From positions 65,347-129,346 of the forward strand of contig CAJUJM010000111.1 of NCBI GenBank assembly GCA_910586755.1: a DNA stretch of 64,000 nucleotides. Reading direction: 5' to 3'. Position numbers and translations under genes: made by a program. Positions 35,002-44,077 of the stretch are shown here, piece by piece. How positions within the stretch are numbered: position 1 is the stretch's first letter; each line of letters begins with the position of its first letter. This stretch comes from an uncultured Lachnospiraceae bacterium. Its GTDB lineage: Bacteria > Bacillota > Clostridia > Lachnospirales > Lachnospiraceae. The notes under the pieces were generated by a model. It worked only from the letters and a program-made list of their open reading frames with translations. It had not been told where the DNA came from and ran no database searches.

Positions 35002-35904
35002 ATGACGACTCATTTTAAACTTCGGGCCTATGGAAAAATTAATTTGGGATTGGATGTTTTGAGAAAACGGGAGGACGGTTACCACGATGTGCGGATGATT
35101 ATGCAGACAGTGGGGCTGTATGATCAGGTTGACCTGTTTTTTCGGAGGGAGCCGGGGATTGAGATAGAAACCAATCTGTCCTACCTTCCTGTCAATGAGA
35201 ATAACCTGATGTATAAGGCAGCCGACCTGCTGATGGAAGAATTTCAGGTAAAAAACGGCGTTTTTATCCGTTTACGTAAGCTGATCCCTGTCGCCGCCGG
35301 TATGGGAGGCGGAAGCAGCGATGCCGCCGCCGTTTTGGTGGGGCTCAACAAGATGTTCCATCTGGGGCTTTCCATGGAGGAGCTGATGGAGCGGGGGGTA
35401 AAGCTGGGCGCTGACGTGCCATACTGTATTATGAGGGGAACCGCTTTGTCTGAAGGGATTGGAGAGAAGCTGACTCCTTTGCCTCCTATGCCTCAGTGCC
35501 AGGTTCTTCTGGCCAAACCGGCTGTCAGCGTATCTACCAAATTTGTATATGAAAACCTTCATGCCAATGACCTAAAGCCAGAGCAGCATCCGGATATTGA
35601 CGGTTTGATTGAGGCTATTGGGAGAGGCGATCTGCTGGGAGTGTCAGGGCGTCTGGGAAATGTATTGGAGCTGGTAACAGCCCGAAAATATCCGGCAATC
35701 GAAGAAATTAAAGGGGTTATGCGGGAATATGGAGCCTTGGGAGCAATGATGAGCGGAAGCGGGCCTACCGTTTTCGGTCTGTTTTCCAATCCCAAAGCTG
35801 CTGTAACAGCCTACGAGGATCTGCGATATGGAGAGCACTGCACTCTGGCAAGGCAGGTATACCTGACCAACTTTTACAACAACAGGAGAACAGAGGAGAA
35901 TTAA
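35002..35904 (+). CDS. ispE: 4-diphosphocytidyl-2-C-methyl-D-erythritol kinase
   Basis: Phosphorylates CDP-methylerythritol in the MEP isoprenoid pathway. About 300 residues of the GHMP kinase fold: the opening AYGKINLGLDVLRKREDGYHD, the ATP loop PVAAGMGGGSSDAAA near residues 93-107, LGADVPYCI and the C-terminal MSGSGPTVFG. ATG 35002 is used because AGAGGG lies upstream, while ATG 34969 has no ribosome site. A GntR gene follows after 19 bases. Confidence 0.95.
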   Translation: MTTHFKLRAYGKINLGLDVLRKREDGYHDVRMIMQTVGLYDQVDLFFRREPGIEIETNLSYLPVNENNLMYKAADLLMEEFQVKNGVFIRLRKLIPVAAGMGGGSSDAAAVLVGLNKMFHLGLSMEELMERGVKLGADVPYCIMRGTALSEGIGEKLTPLPPMPQCQVLLAKPAVSVSTKFVYENLHANDLKPEQHPDIDGLIEAIGRGDLLGVSGRLGNVLELVTARKYPAIEEIKGVMREYGALGAMMSGSGPTVFGLFSNPKAAVTAYEDLRYGEHCTLARQVYLTNFYNNRRTEEN

Positions 35905-35923
35905 GGAGGAGGAAGAGGAAATC

Positions 35924-36601
35924 ATGGGAAACGATTTTCGGGTAACAATGAATGAGTACCTGCCTTTGCGGGATGTGGTATTTAACACCTTGCGCCAGGC
36001 GATTTTAAAGGGGGAGCTGGAGCCGGGGGAAAGGCTGATGGAGATTCAGCTTGCAGAGCGTTTGGGAGTAAGCCGGACCCCCATTCGTGAGGCTATCCGC
36101 AAGCTGGAACTGGAAGGCCTGGTTTTAATGATTCCCAGAAAAGGCGCTGAGGTAGCCAAAATTTCTGAAAAGAGCTTAAAGGATGTTCTGGAGGTACGCC
36201 GATCTTTAGAAGAGCTGGCAATTGAGCTGACCTGCCAGAGGATTTCCGAGGAAGGGATTGCAGAGATGGAGGAGGTACAGAGGACTTTTTCTGAGGCCAT
36301 CCACAAAGGAGATGCCATGGCCATTGCCGAGGCAGACGAGCAGTTTCATGAGCTGATATATAAAGCCACCGGCAATAACCGTCTGGTTCAGATCCTGAAT
36401 AATTTGAGAGAGCAGATGTACCGCTACCGGCTGGAATATATAAAGGACGCAGGAAAGAGGCAGGTACTGATTGTAGAGCACGAGCATATTCTCCGCTGTA
36501 TAAAGCGCCACAGTATTGCAGAAGCAAAGGCGGCGGTAAGAGAGCATATCGACAATCAGGAGATTACGGTGTCCAAAAACATTAAAGAAAGAGCATCATA
36601 A
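35924..36601 (+). CDS. GntR-family regulator, FadR/FCD subfamily
   Basis: A 225-residue repressor-type protein. The N-terminal winged helix (about 10-75) has LRQAILKGELEPGERLMEIQLAERLGVSRTPIREAIRKLELEGLV. The C-terminal all-helical FCD ligand domain (about 85-220) has the metal or ligand site residues DEQFHELIYKATGN and EHEHILRCI. The ligand is unknown, typically a small organic acid. It is co-transcribed with ispE. Strong GGAGGAGGAAGAGGAAA upstream. Confidence 0.92.
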   Translation: MGNDFRVTMNEYLPLRDVVFNTLRQAILKGELEPGERLMEIQLAERLGVSRTPIREAIRKLELEGLVLMIPRKGAEVAKISEKSLKDVLEVRRSLEELAIELTCQRISEEGIAEMEEVQRTFSEAIHKGDAMAIAEADEQFHELIYKATGNNRLVQILNNLREQMYRYRLEYIKDAGKRQVLIVEHEHILRCIKRHSIAEAKAAVREHIDNQEITVSKNIKERAS

Positions 36602-36683
36602 AACGCCGGCTGTTACGGCTATGGGACAAGAAGGCTTCTTAAAAAAGCCTTCTTAAAAAAGTGTGAAAAAAATATAAAAACCG

Positions 36684-36730
36684 TTGACGAAGTGACAACC
36701 TGTCATTATAATGATGACAGGTTGTCACTT
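36684..36730 (+). promoter_or_regulatory. Efflux operon promoter inside a 41-base palindromic operator
   Basis: TTGACG (36684-36689), a 17-base spacer and TATAAT (36707-36712). The spacer itself, AAGTGACAACCTGTCAT, is the left arm of a perfect inverted repeat whose right arm is 36714-36730, with the -10 box at the centre. A TetR-type dimer (gene at 36826) bound here would block the polymerase completely. Confidence 0.88.
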
Positions 36731-36825
36731 TTTCCTATGGAGTATCCGGCAAGGTGTGCCAGTGAGGCGCTTAGCTAAATTTCCACTGGAAGAAGAGGCA
36801 GAAAAAGGAAGGAAGGTGAAACCAG

Positions 36826-37440
36826 ATGCCTACAGAACGATTTGCCCGTTTGCCGGCAGAAAAGCAGGAAAGTATTCGGATAGCCGCCATATCCGAATTT
36901 ACCCGAGTTCCTTTTGAAAAAGTATCCATTAATAAGATTATTCAAAATGCGGATATTTCCAGGGGAAGCTTCTATACATATTTTGAAGATAAAAGAGACC
37001 TTCTCCAATATGTATTCTCTGATATTTTAATGCAGGCCCACCTGTTTTGCAGGGAGAGCCTGATCCGAAATAAAGGGAACTACTGGAAGATGCTGGAAGA
37101 GCTTTTTGATGACTGGTTCCAACTGGAATGGAGCGAAAACCTGATGGAGCTGGCCCGGATTGCCATACTCCAGATCGAGACAGAGCAGTTTACGGAAGAC
37201 TGCTGTGATCTGGGGGAAATGGGGGGGCCTTTGGATTTGGGAGACTGGCTCTATGAAAAAGGGGATTGGTCAAAGCTGAGATCCCAGGATCGGGAATTTA
37301 TCCGCCTGACAACAGATTTAGGGCTGCAGACCCTTGTCATGGCCTTGGGGCAGAGGTTTAAATTTCCCCAAAAGTCAGAGACAATCCGCCAAATGTTTAG
37401 AAAGAAGCTGGAAATTGTAAAAAGGGGAGCCTGCAGCTAA
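36826..37440 (+). CDS. TetR-family regulator of the RND efflux operon
   Basis: A 204-residue protein with an N-terminal TetR helix-turn-helix (about 10-55: IRIAAISEFTRVPFEKVSINKIIQNADISRGSFYTYFEDKRDLL) and an effector domain with no recognisable ligand motif. GGAAGGTG site before ATG 36826. It is the first gene of the efflux operon and lies 96 bases downstream of the large palindrome, so it very probably represses itself and the pump until an inducer binds. Confidence 0.93.
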   Translation: MPTERFARLPAEKQESIRIAAISEFTRVPFEKVSINKIIQNADISRGSFYTYFEDKRDLLQYVFSDILMQAHLFCRESLIRNKGNYWKMLEELFDDWFQLEWSENLMELARIAILQIETEQFTEDCCDLGEMGGPLDLGDWLYEKGDWSKLRSQDREFIRLTTDLGLQTLVMALGQRFKFPQKSETIRQMFRKKLEIVKRGACS

Positions 37441-37489
37441 TCGCTTTGAGTTAAAATCAGCAGGGCAATGAAGGAGGAAAAGTGCAAAT

Positions 37490-38608
37490 ATGAAAACCAG
37501 ATATAAAGTCATCATTGGAGTTGTTGCAGCCGGGGCTCTGGCCGCAATTGCCGCTCCCAGGCTGTTAAAGCCTGTCGAGACAGTTGAGCAGGTTTATACC
37601 CCTGTAGTGAAGGCGGAGACTCCTGCCAACGGAACCATCACCCTGTCAAAGGAGATTATCGGCACAGTAGAGCCGTCTGACATTATTTACGTGATGCCCA
37701 AAGTGGCAGGAGAAATCCTGGAGATCTATGTAGATACCGGGGATACAGTTGCAGAAGGCCAGCCTCTGTGCCGTATTGATAACAAGCAGATTGACAGCAG
37801 CAAAATTTCTTTAGACGGAGCAAAGGTTGCTTTGGATACAGCCAACGCCAACCTGGCCAGGATGCAGGTGCTCTACGCCAGCGGAGATATTTCCGCCCAG
37901 GCCTTTGAGCAGGTCCAGACCAGCGCCCAGTCTGCCAGGATCCAGTATGACGGCGCAAAGCTGGCTTACGACCTCCAGGTAGAGTACAGTACAGTTACCG
38001 CTCCTATTGCGGGAAAGATTGAATCCAGCAGCATGGTTCTTCATAATACAGTGGCCCAGTCCAGCCAGCTCTGTGTCATTACGGGAGAAGGAGGAAAGAA
38101 GGTATCCTTTTCGGTTGCCGACAGCCTGAGAAACAACTTACAGCCAGGAGACGAGATCGCTTTGGAAAAGCAGGGGACTGCTTATACGGGCACTGTGACG
38201 GAAGTGGGTTCCATGGTAAATCCCCAGACTGGCCTGTTTCTTGTGGAAGCCACGGTGGATAATGCAGATTCTCTGGCTCCCGGCGTAAAGGTCCAGCTGA
38301 GCATTGTTTCAGATGAAGCAGAAAATGTTATGACGATCCCGGTAGATTGTGTCTATTATGACGGGGGTGATGCCTATGTGTATACCTACGACAAAGGGAT
38401 TGTCCACAAAATTCCCGTAGAGGTAGGAATTTATGATTCAGAAAGAGCAGAGATTATTTCCGGCCTTGAGGAAACGGATCAGGTGATTACCACCTGGAGC
38501 TCTGAGCTGGCAGAGGGGGCCACAGTGGCTTTGCAGGGCGAAAGGGCTGCAGAGACATCTGCTCCTTCGGAGACCAAAGTCCAGACAGAAACCCAGGCGG
38601 CACAGTAA
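37490..38608 (+). CDS. RND efflux membrane-fusion (adaptor) protein
   Basis: A 372-residue adaptor with an N-terminal signal/anchor (about 5-24, VIIGVVAAGALAAIAAPRL). A lipoyl-like half-motif (GEILEIYVDTGDTVAEGQPLCRID) is followed by a helical hairpin (about 100-150), the second lipoyl half (TVTAPIAGKIE), a beta-barrel and a membrane-proximal domain. This is the HlyD/AcrA plan. It would link the RND pump to an outer component. AAGGAGGAAAAG before ATG 37490. Pump gene 13 bases downstream. Confidence 0.93.
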   Translation: MKTRYKVIIGVVAAGALAAIAAPRLLKPVETVEQVYTPVVKAETPANGTITLSKEIIGTVEPSDIIYVMPKVAGEILEIYVDTGDTVAEGQPLCRIDNKQIDSSKISLDGAKVALDTANANLARMQVLYASGDISAQAFEQVQTSAQSARIQYDGAKLAYDLQVEYSTVTAPIAGKIESSSMVLHNTVAQSSQLCVITGEGGKKVSFSVADSLRNNLQPGDEIALEKQGTAYTGTVTEVGSMVNPQTGLFLVEATVDNADSLAPGVKVQLSIVSDEAENVMTIPVDCVYYDGGDAYVYTYDKGIVHKIPVEVGIYDSERAEIISGLEETDQVITTWSSELAEGATVALQGERAAETSAPSETKVQTETQAAQ

Positions 38609-38621
38609 GGAGGCGGGCTGA

Positions 38622-41600
38622 ATGAATATAACGAAAACCGTATTAAAACGCCCGGTCACCACGGTCCTGTGCGTTCTGTGCCTGATGGTGTTCGGCTGTA
38701 TTTCCCTGTTTTCCTCCACCATGGAGCTGACCCCGGAAATGAACATGCCGATGATGGTTATCAGCACGGTCTATGTGGGGGCAAGCCCGGAGGATGTGGA
38801 TGAGCTTTTGACCAAGCCTGTGGAGAATGAGGTAGGAGAGCTCAGCGGAATAGATGCCATTACCTCTGTTTCCAGTGAGAATTCCTCCTTAGTTCTTTTG
38901 CAGTATGACTACGGTACGGATATGGATAAAGCATATTCGGATCTGAAAAAGAAGATTGATGCTTTAGAGAGCTCTCTGCCAGAGGATGCCATGGCTCCGG
39001 TTATTATGGAGTTTGACATTAACAGCAGCCCGTCCATGGTAATGGCGGTCAACAACTCCGGCGTAAATAACCTGTATAATTATGTTGAGGACACCATTGT
39101 CCCGGAACTGGAGAAGATCTCCTGTATTGCCAGTGTGGATCTGTCGGGAGGTCAGGCAGAATATGTGCGGATCCAGCTGATTCCGGAAAAGCTGGCTCAA
39201 TACCATCTGTCTATTAACTCTGTGGCAAACGCAGTCTCCGGCGCCAGCTTTTCTATTCCGGCAGGGGCTACGCAGGTAGGAAGTCAGGATTTAACGGTAT
39301 CTGCAGGCGTTACCTATGATACGGTAGACAGCCTGAAAGAGATTCCCATTACCACTCCAAGCGGTGATATTGTCTATCTGGATGACATCGCCTTTGTAGC
39401 CAGCACGGAAAAGGAGACCTCCAGCATCGGGCGCTATAATGGACAGGACACGGTTTCTGTCAGCATTCAGAAGCAGCAGAAAAGCAGTGCTCAGGAGGTA
39501 TCCAGGGAAGCTTCCAAGCTAATGAATAAGCTGAAAGCGTCTGACGAAAATCTGGATATGGTAGTGGTTTATGACGCAAGCGATCAGATAGAAGGCGCAC
39601 TGACCTCTGTATTCCAGACCATGATTTTAGCAGTCGTGGTTTCCATGCTTATAATTTTCCTGTTTTTTGGGGATCTGAAAGCATCGCTTATTGTTGGAAC
39701 CTCCATTCCTATTTCTATCATGGCAGCGTTGGTTCTCATGTATTTGATGGGCTTTTCTTTGAATATTATTACCATGAGCGCTCTGGTATTGGGCGTAGGA
39801 ATGATGGTAGACAACTCCATTGTAGTTTTGGAGAGCTGTTTCCGCTCTACCAAAGGTCACGGATTTTTAGAATACCGCGCCGCAGCTCTGGAGGGAAGCG
39901 GCATTGTGCTTCAGTCTATTATTGGCTCTACCGCCACCACCTGCGTCGTATTCCTTCCCCTGGCTTTTTTGGCGGGAATGAGCGGCCAGATGTTTAAGCC
40001 TTTAGGATTTACCATTATTTTCTGTATGGTAGCATCTTTGATTTCCGCTATGACCATTGTTCCGCTGTGTTATGCTTTTTACCGCCCCAAGGAAAAGGAA
40101 AAAGCTCCTGCGTCTGCGGCAGTCCGGGCAATGCAGTCCGGTTACCGGAGCATTATGGAGTCTATTCTTCCGAAGAAAAAAACAGTTATGTTTGTAACCA
40201 TTGGCCTTTTGATCCTTTCTTTTGCCATGGCTACCCAGCTCCGATCCGAAATGATCCCGGCCAGTGACGAGGGAACCATTGATGTGTCTGTGGAAATGAG
40301 GCCAGGGGTGAATATAGAGAAAGCAGAGGCCATCCTGACAGAGGTTGAGAGCTTGGTTACCGCAGACGAAGATCTGGATTCCTATATGCTGACTTATGGC
40401 GGCTCCGGTATGATGGGAGGCATGATGGGCGGAGGCGGAAGCATTACCGCCTACTTAAAAGATGACAGAAAACGGGAAACCAGTGAAGTCGCAAAGGAGT
40501 GGAAATCGTTATTAAGTACAGTAGATGACTGCAACATTACAGTAACCGAGAGTAATACCATGTCCAGCTTTACTGTGAGCGATACCTATCAGGTGATCCT
40601 CCAGAGCACCGAATATGATGAGCTGAAAGAGGTCTCCGATCAGATCGCAGAAGATTTAAAAGCCAGACCGGAGATCGCCAAGGTTCACTCAAGTCTGGAA
40701 AATGCGGCGCCGGTTGTGAAGCTTCATATTAACTCTGTAAAAGCGGGAACAGAAGGGCTGACCCCGGCCATGATTGCCGGAACCGTCAACCAGATGCTCA
40801 GCGGCGTGGACGCCACCACTCTGGAAGTAAACGGTAACGAGGTGGATGTGCGGGTAGAATACCCGGCAGATGAGTACAAAACCATTGATCAGCTGAAGGG
40901 AATCATGCTGACCACTCCCACCGGAAGCTCTGTGGCATTGACGGATGTGGCAGATGTGGCCTTTGAGGACAGTCCGTCCAGTATTACCAGAAACAACAAG
41001 CAGTATCAGGTAACCATTTCCGCAGAATATGCAAAGATGGACGAGAAGGGAAGACAGGCAGCCAGGATAGACAATCAGCTTTTTGAAGAGGTGGTAAAGC
41101 CAAATATGACCCAGAGAATCTCTGTTGCCACCAATGATCTGATTGAGATGATGAACGAAGAGTTCGGGGCCCTGGGCCAGGCAATCTTACTGGCCACTTT
41201 TTTGGTCTTTGTCGTAATGGCCGCCCAGTTTGAATCACCCAAGTTTTCCTTTATGGTTATGACTACCATTCCGTTCAGCTTGATTGGTTCCTTTGGACTT
41301 TTATGGCTTACGGATGTTTCTATCAGTATGCCGTCCCTGCTGGGATTCCTCATGCTGGTTGGAACGGTAGTAAACAACGGAATTCTCTATGTAGATACGG
41401 TAAATCAATACCGGACTACCATGGATATGAAAACTGCCCTTATCGAAGCAGGCGCTACCCGCCTGCGCCCCATACTGATGACCACCCTGACCACTATTGT
41501 GGCCATGATCCCCATGGCGCTGGCCTTTGGCGACAGCGGCGAGATGATGCAGGGATTAGGCCTGGTAGATGTGGGAGGCCTGGTAGCATCTACCATTTTA

Positions 41601-41672
41601 TCCCTATTGATGCTTCCGGTTTATTATAGTATTATGAATCGTAAGAAAAAGAGGGAACCCAACTATGATTGA
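38622..41672 (+). CDS. RND-family efflux transporter (AcrB/HAE-like)
   Basis: A proton-driven multidrug-type pump of 1016 residues, matching the usual length. It has twelve predicted helices in two halves, each with a large extracytoplasmic loop. Family motifs include the N-terminal LKRPVTTVLCVLCLMVFG, SPEDVDELLTKPVENEV, a middle ALVLGVGMMVDNSIVVLE with the proton-relay Asp, and GFLMLVGTVVNNGILYVD in the second half. A Met/Gly-rich loop (GGSGMMGGMMGGGGS) near residue 595 is odd. AAGGAGG before ATG 38622. Confidence 0.95.
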   Translation: MNITKTVLKRPVTTVLCVLCLMVFGCISLFSSTMELTPEMNMPMMVISTVYVGASPEDVDELLTKPVENEVGELSGIDAITSVSSENSSLVLLQYDYGTDMDKAYSDLKKKIDALESSLPEDAMAPVIMEFDINSSPSMVMAVNNSGVNNLYNYVEDTIVPELEKISCIASVDLSGGQAEYVRIQLIPEKLAQYHLSINSVANAVSGASFSIPAGATQVGSQDLTVSAGVTYDTVDSLKEIPITTPSGDIVYLDDIAFVASTEKETSSIGRYNGQDTVSVSIQKQQKSSAQEVSREASKLMNKLKASDENLDMVVVYDASDQIEGALTSVFQTMILAVVVSMLIIFLFFGDLKASLIVGTSIPISIMAALVLMYLMGFSLNIITMSALVLGVGMMVDNSIVVLESCFRSTKGHGFLEYRAAALEGSGIVLQSIIGSTATTCVVFLPLAFLAGMSGQMFKPLGFTIIFCMVASLISAMTIVPLCYAFYRPKEKEKAPASAAVRAMQSGYRSIMESILPKKKTVMFVTIGLLILSFAMATQLRSEMIPASDEGTIDVSVEMRPGVNIEKAEAILTEVESLVTADEDLDSYMLTYGGSGMMGGMMGGGGSITAYLKDDRKRETSEVAKEWKSLLSTVDDCNITVTESNTMSSFTVSDTYQVILQSTEYDELKEVSDQIAEDLKARPEIAKVHSSLENAAPVVKLHINSVKAGTEGLTPAMIAGTVNQMLSGVDATTLEVNGNEVDVRVEYPADEYKTIDQLKGIMLTTPTGSSVALTDVADVAFEDSPSSITRNNKQYQVTISAEYAKMDEKGRQAARIDNQLFEEVVKPNMTQRISVATNDLIEMMNEEFGALGQAILLATFLVFVVMAAQFESPKFSFMVMTTIPFSLIGSFGLLWLTDVSISMPSLLGFLMLVGTVVNNGILYVDTVNQYRTTMDMKTALIEAGATRLRPILMTTLTTIVAMIPMALAFGDSGEMMQGLGLVDVGGLVASTILSLLMLPVYYSIMNRKKKREPNYD

Positions 41673-41705
41673 CGCATGCCCGGACAGGGCATGAAGGAGG
41701 AGCAT

Positions 41706-42869
41706 ATGAGACGTTTACATAGCATGGCGGCCTTAAGCCTGGCAGCAGCGCTGACTGCAACGGTAACCGGGCAGGTTCTGGCAGGCAGTCCGGAATTCGC
41801 CTACACACCGGAGAAATGGTCCACTCTCAGAGATAATAAGCTGGAATATGATGAGATTGCGGACCTGGTCCATGAATATAACCCGACAGTGGTGAACAAT
41901 CAGGCTTCCTATGAGCAGAACCGGGAAGGGGATTTAGGCCGCAGCGACGGAGATATTGCGGCCAGCTACCGCAACAGCGCCCGGCAGATTTACCAGCAGA
42001 TTGAGATGATGGATCCGGACAGTCCCACCTATGATACCACTGTTCTTACTCTGGAGCAGCAGGCTAAGGCCCTGGAAGCCAGCGCCACGTCAGCAGAAGT
42101 CGGAAATTTCGGCATGCAGACTCAGAACAAGCAGACAGAGGCCACAATCGTGGCCTCCACCAAGACCCTGATGATCACTTACCATCAGCTTTTGCTGAAC
42201 CTGGACCTGTCTAAAAAGAACCTGGATCTGCTGAAAAGCCAGTATGAGGCGGTACAGCGCAAAGCTGCTGTGGGGATGGCAACTCAGATGGAGGTGTTAA
42301 ATGCAAAAAGCGCGGTAGAAAATGGCGAGATGAGTATTTTAACGACAGAAAAGCAGATCCGCACTACCAGGCAGAGTATGTGCTTAGCTACCGGGTGGGC
42401 CTATAATGCCAATCCGGAGATTGGCCAGCTTCCCTCTGTAAGCAAGGAAGATATTTTGGCAATTGACCTGGAAGCAGATAAAGAAACCGCCGTAAAAAAT
42501 AATTTTACCTTGTCCATAAACCGTCATCGCCTTAACAGTACCAGGGTTCCGGAATCGAAAGAGACTTTGGAAGAGACCATTGCAAATAATGAGTCTCAGA
42601 TTCGCTCCTCGGTGACCAGCAATTATCAGGCCCTTCTCCAGGCCCAGGCAGATTATGAGCAAGCTGAGGCAGAGCTTGTGCTGGCCCAGAAACAGGCGGA
42701 TACTGCAGCCCTTAATTTATCTATTGGTAATCTGAGCCAACTGGAATATCAGCAGCAGGCCTATGCTCTGGAAGGGGCCAGGATCTCCGTCCGGCTTAAG
42801 GAGATGGCCGTGCTTCAGGCCTATGAGACCTATAAAAGCGGGGTAGCAGGCCTGGCTTCCGCAGGATAA
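41706..42869 (+). CDS. TolC-like secreted protein 1 of the RND operon
   Basis: A 387-residue protein with a signal peptide (MRRLHSMAALSLAAALTATVTGQVLAG) and two long alpha-helical hairpin regions with repeated LDLSKKNLDLLKSQYEAVQRKAAVGMATQMEVLNAKSAVE and YEQAEAELVLAQKQADTAALNLSIGNLSQLEYQQQ, the outer membrane efflux protein pattern. Shorter than TolC (about 490). The beta-strands that form an outer-membrane barrel are not evident. ATG 41706 has AAGGAGGAGCAT upstream. Together with the next gene it would extend the pump through the cell wall; this is inference. Confidence 0.85.
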   Translation: MRRLHSMAALSLAAALTATVTGQVLAGSPEFAYTPEKWSTLRDNKLEYDEIADLVHEYNPTVVNNQASYEQNREGDLGRSDGDIAASYRNSARQIYQQIEMMDPDSPTYDTTVLTLEQQAKALEASATSAEVGNFGMQTQNKQTEATIVASTKTLMITYHQLLLNLDLSKKNLDLLKSQYEAVQRKAAVGMATQMEVLNAKSAVENGEMSILTTEKQIRTTRQSMCLATGWAYNANPEIGQLPSVSKEDILAIDLEADKETAVKNNFTLSINRHRLNSTRVPESKETLEETIANNESQIRSSVTSNYQALLQAQADYEQAEAELVLAQKQADTAALNLSIGNLSQLEYQQQAYALEGARISVRLKEMAVLQAYETYKSGVAGLASAG

Positions 42870-42880
42870 GGAGGCAGACT

Positions 42881-44077
42881 ATGAAATCAACAAGATTTAC
42901 CTTCCGGTTTGCCGGGGCAACCCTGGCCGCAGCGGCGGGGTTAAGCCTGTGGGCGCCGGTTAAGCCTTTTTCCCTTCTGCAGTCGGAGGCGGCGGTACAG
43001 CAGCCGGAAGGATACGATGATGAAAAATGGGCGCGCCTTCTGGATGATACATTAGAATATGAAGAGATACCGGATTTGATAGAATTTTTCAACCCTTCCT
43101 ACCGCTCGGCAGCCGATGCGGTAGAGAGCAATCTGAAGGATTCTTATGAGCTGGTTGAAAAGATGAGGGAGGATGGCAAAGAATACCGCCAGCAGGCAAA
43201 AGGCCTGGAGGCGGAGGGAGATCAAATATATTCCGCCCAGTATAAGGCTATGGGAAGAAGCCTGTCATCTGCTGCCAGTACCATGGAAAAGGCTTTGGAT
43301 AAGCAGGCCAGAAGACTGGATCAGAATACGTTAGCCCCCATACGCTACCAGCTAAGCTCTGCGGTTCAGTCCTTGTTTATCGGCTATAAGCAGATGGAGG
43401 TTAACAGAGAAATGCTGGAGAAGATGACAGAGCTTTACACGGATATGCTGTCCATGTCCAATACCCAAAGCGGCATCGGCATGGCAACCTCCACGGATCT
43501 TCTTTCTGCTCAGGTAAGCTTAACTTCAGCCAAAAACCAGCTCTCTACCTTGAATAACAGTATGGATTCCCTGCGCCGGACCCTGATCATGCTTACCGGC
43601 TGGGATTACACCGATAACCCGGTGCTGGGGGAAGTGCCGGAACCGGATATGAGCTGGATAGACTCCGTTGACAGGGAAGCGGATAAGGTAAAGGCAATTG
43701 CTTACAATCAGGAGATCATCAGCCTGAAAAATACCAAAAAGGAAAACCGCACCGTTAAAGACATTCATTCGAAAGAGCGCAGTGTGACAGACGCAGAGGA
43801 ACAGCTTCGCAGCAATATGGATACGCTGTACTATAACCTGCTGGAGAAGCGGGCTGCTCTTCAGGCTGCGGAGACCGCCCTTTCCCAGGCGGAACTGACC
43901 TGGCAGGGCAACCAGCGCAGATATCAGCTTGGAATGTTGGGGCGGATTGAATATTTGAGCACGGAGATTCAATATATTCAGGCGAAAGCCGCCAGAGACA
44001 CAGCCCGTATGAACATGCTTCAGGCGCTTAATGAGTATAGCTGGGCGCTTAAGGGAGTTGTGCCGACGGATCTTTAG
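42881..44077 (+). CDS. TolC-like secreted protein 2 of the RND operon
   Basis: A 398-residue paralogue of the preceding gene product. Both mature chains open alike (EKWARLLDDTLEYEEIPDLIEFFNP here, EKWSTLRDNKLEYDEIADLVHEYNP there) and share the MATSTDLLSAQVSL / MATQMEVLNAKSAV helix motif. Signal peptide at about 1-37. Helical throughout with a C-terminal helix LEYLSTEIQYIQAK. The duplication suggests a heteromeric outer duct. It starts 11 bases after its paralogue and its stop overlaps the convergent spoIIR by 4 bases. Confidence 0.83.
   Translation: MKSTRFTFRFAGATLAAAAGLSLWAPVKPFSLLQSEAAVQQPEGYDDEKWARLLDDTLEYEEIPDLIEFFNPSYRSAADAVESNLKDSYELVEKMREDGKEYRQQAKGLEAEGDQIYSAQYKAMGRSLSSAASTMEKALDKQARRLDQNTLAPIRYQLSSAVQSLFIGYKQMEVNREMLEKMTELYTDMLSMSNTQSGIGMATSTDLLSAQVSLTSAKNQLSTLNNSMDSLRRTLIMLTGWDYTDNPVLGEVPEPDMSWIDSVDREADKVKAIAYNQEIISLKNTKKENRTVKDIHSKERSVTDAEEQLRSNMDTLYYNLLEKRAALQAAETALSQAELTWQGNQRRYQLGMLGRIEYLSTEIQYIQAKAARDTARMNMLQALNEYSWALKGVVPTDL

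Noticed and set aside
36628..36654. Hairpin AAGAAGGCTT/AAGCCTTCTT after the GntR gene considered as a terminator
   Set aside because: It is followed by A rather than T on the plus strand and is too weak to call; it may be only part of the A/T-rich spacer.
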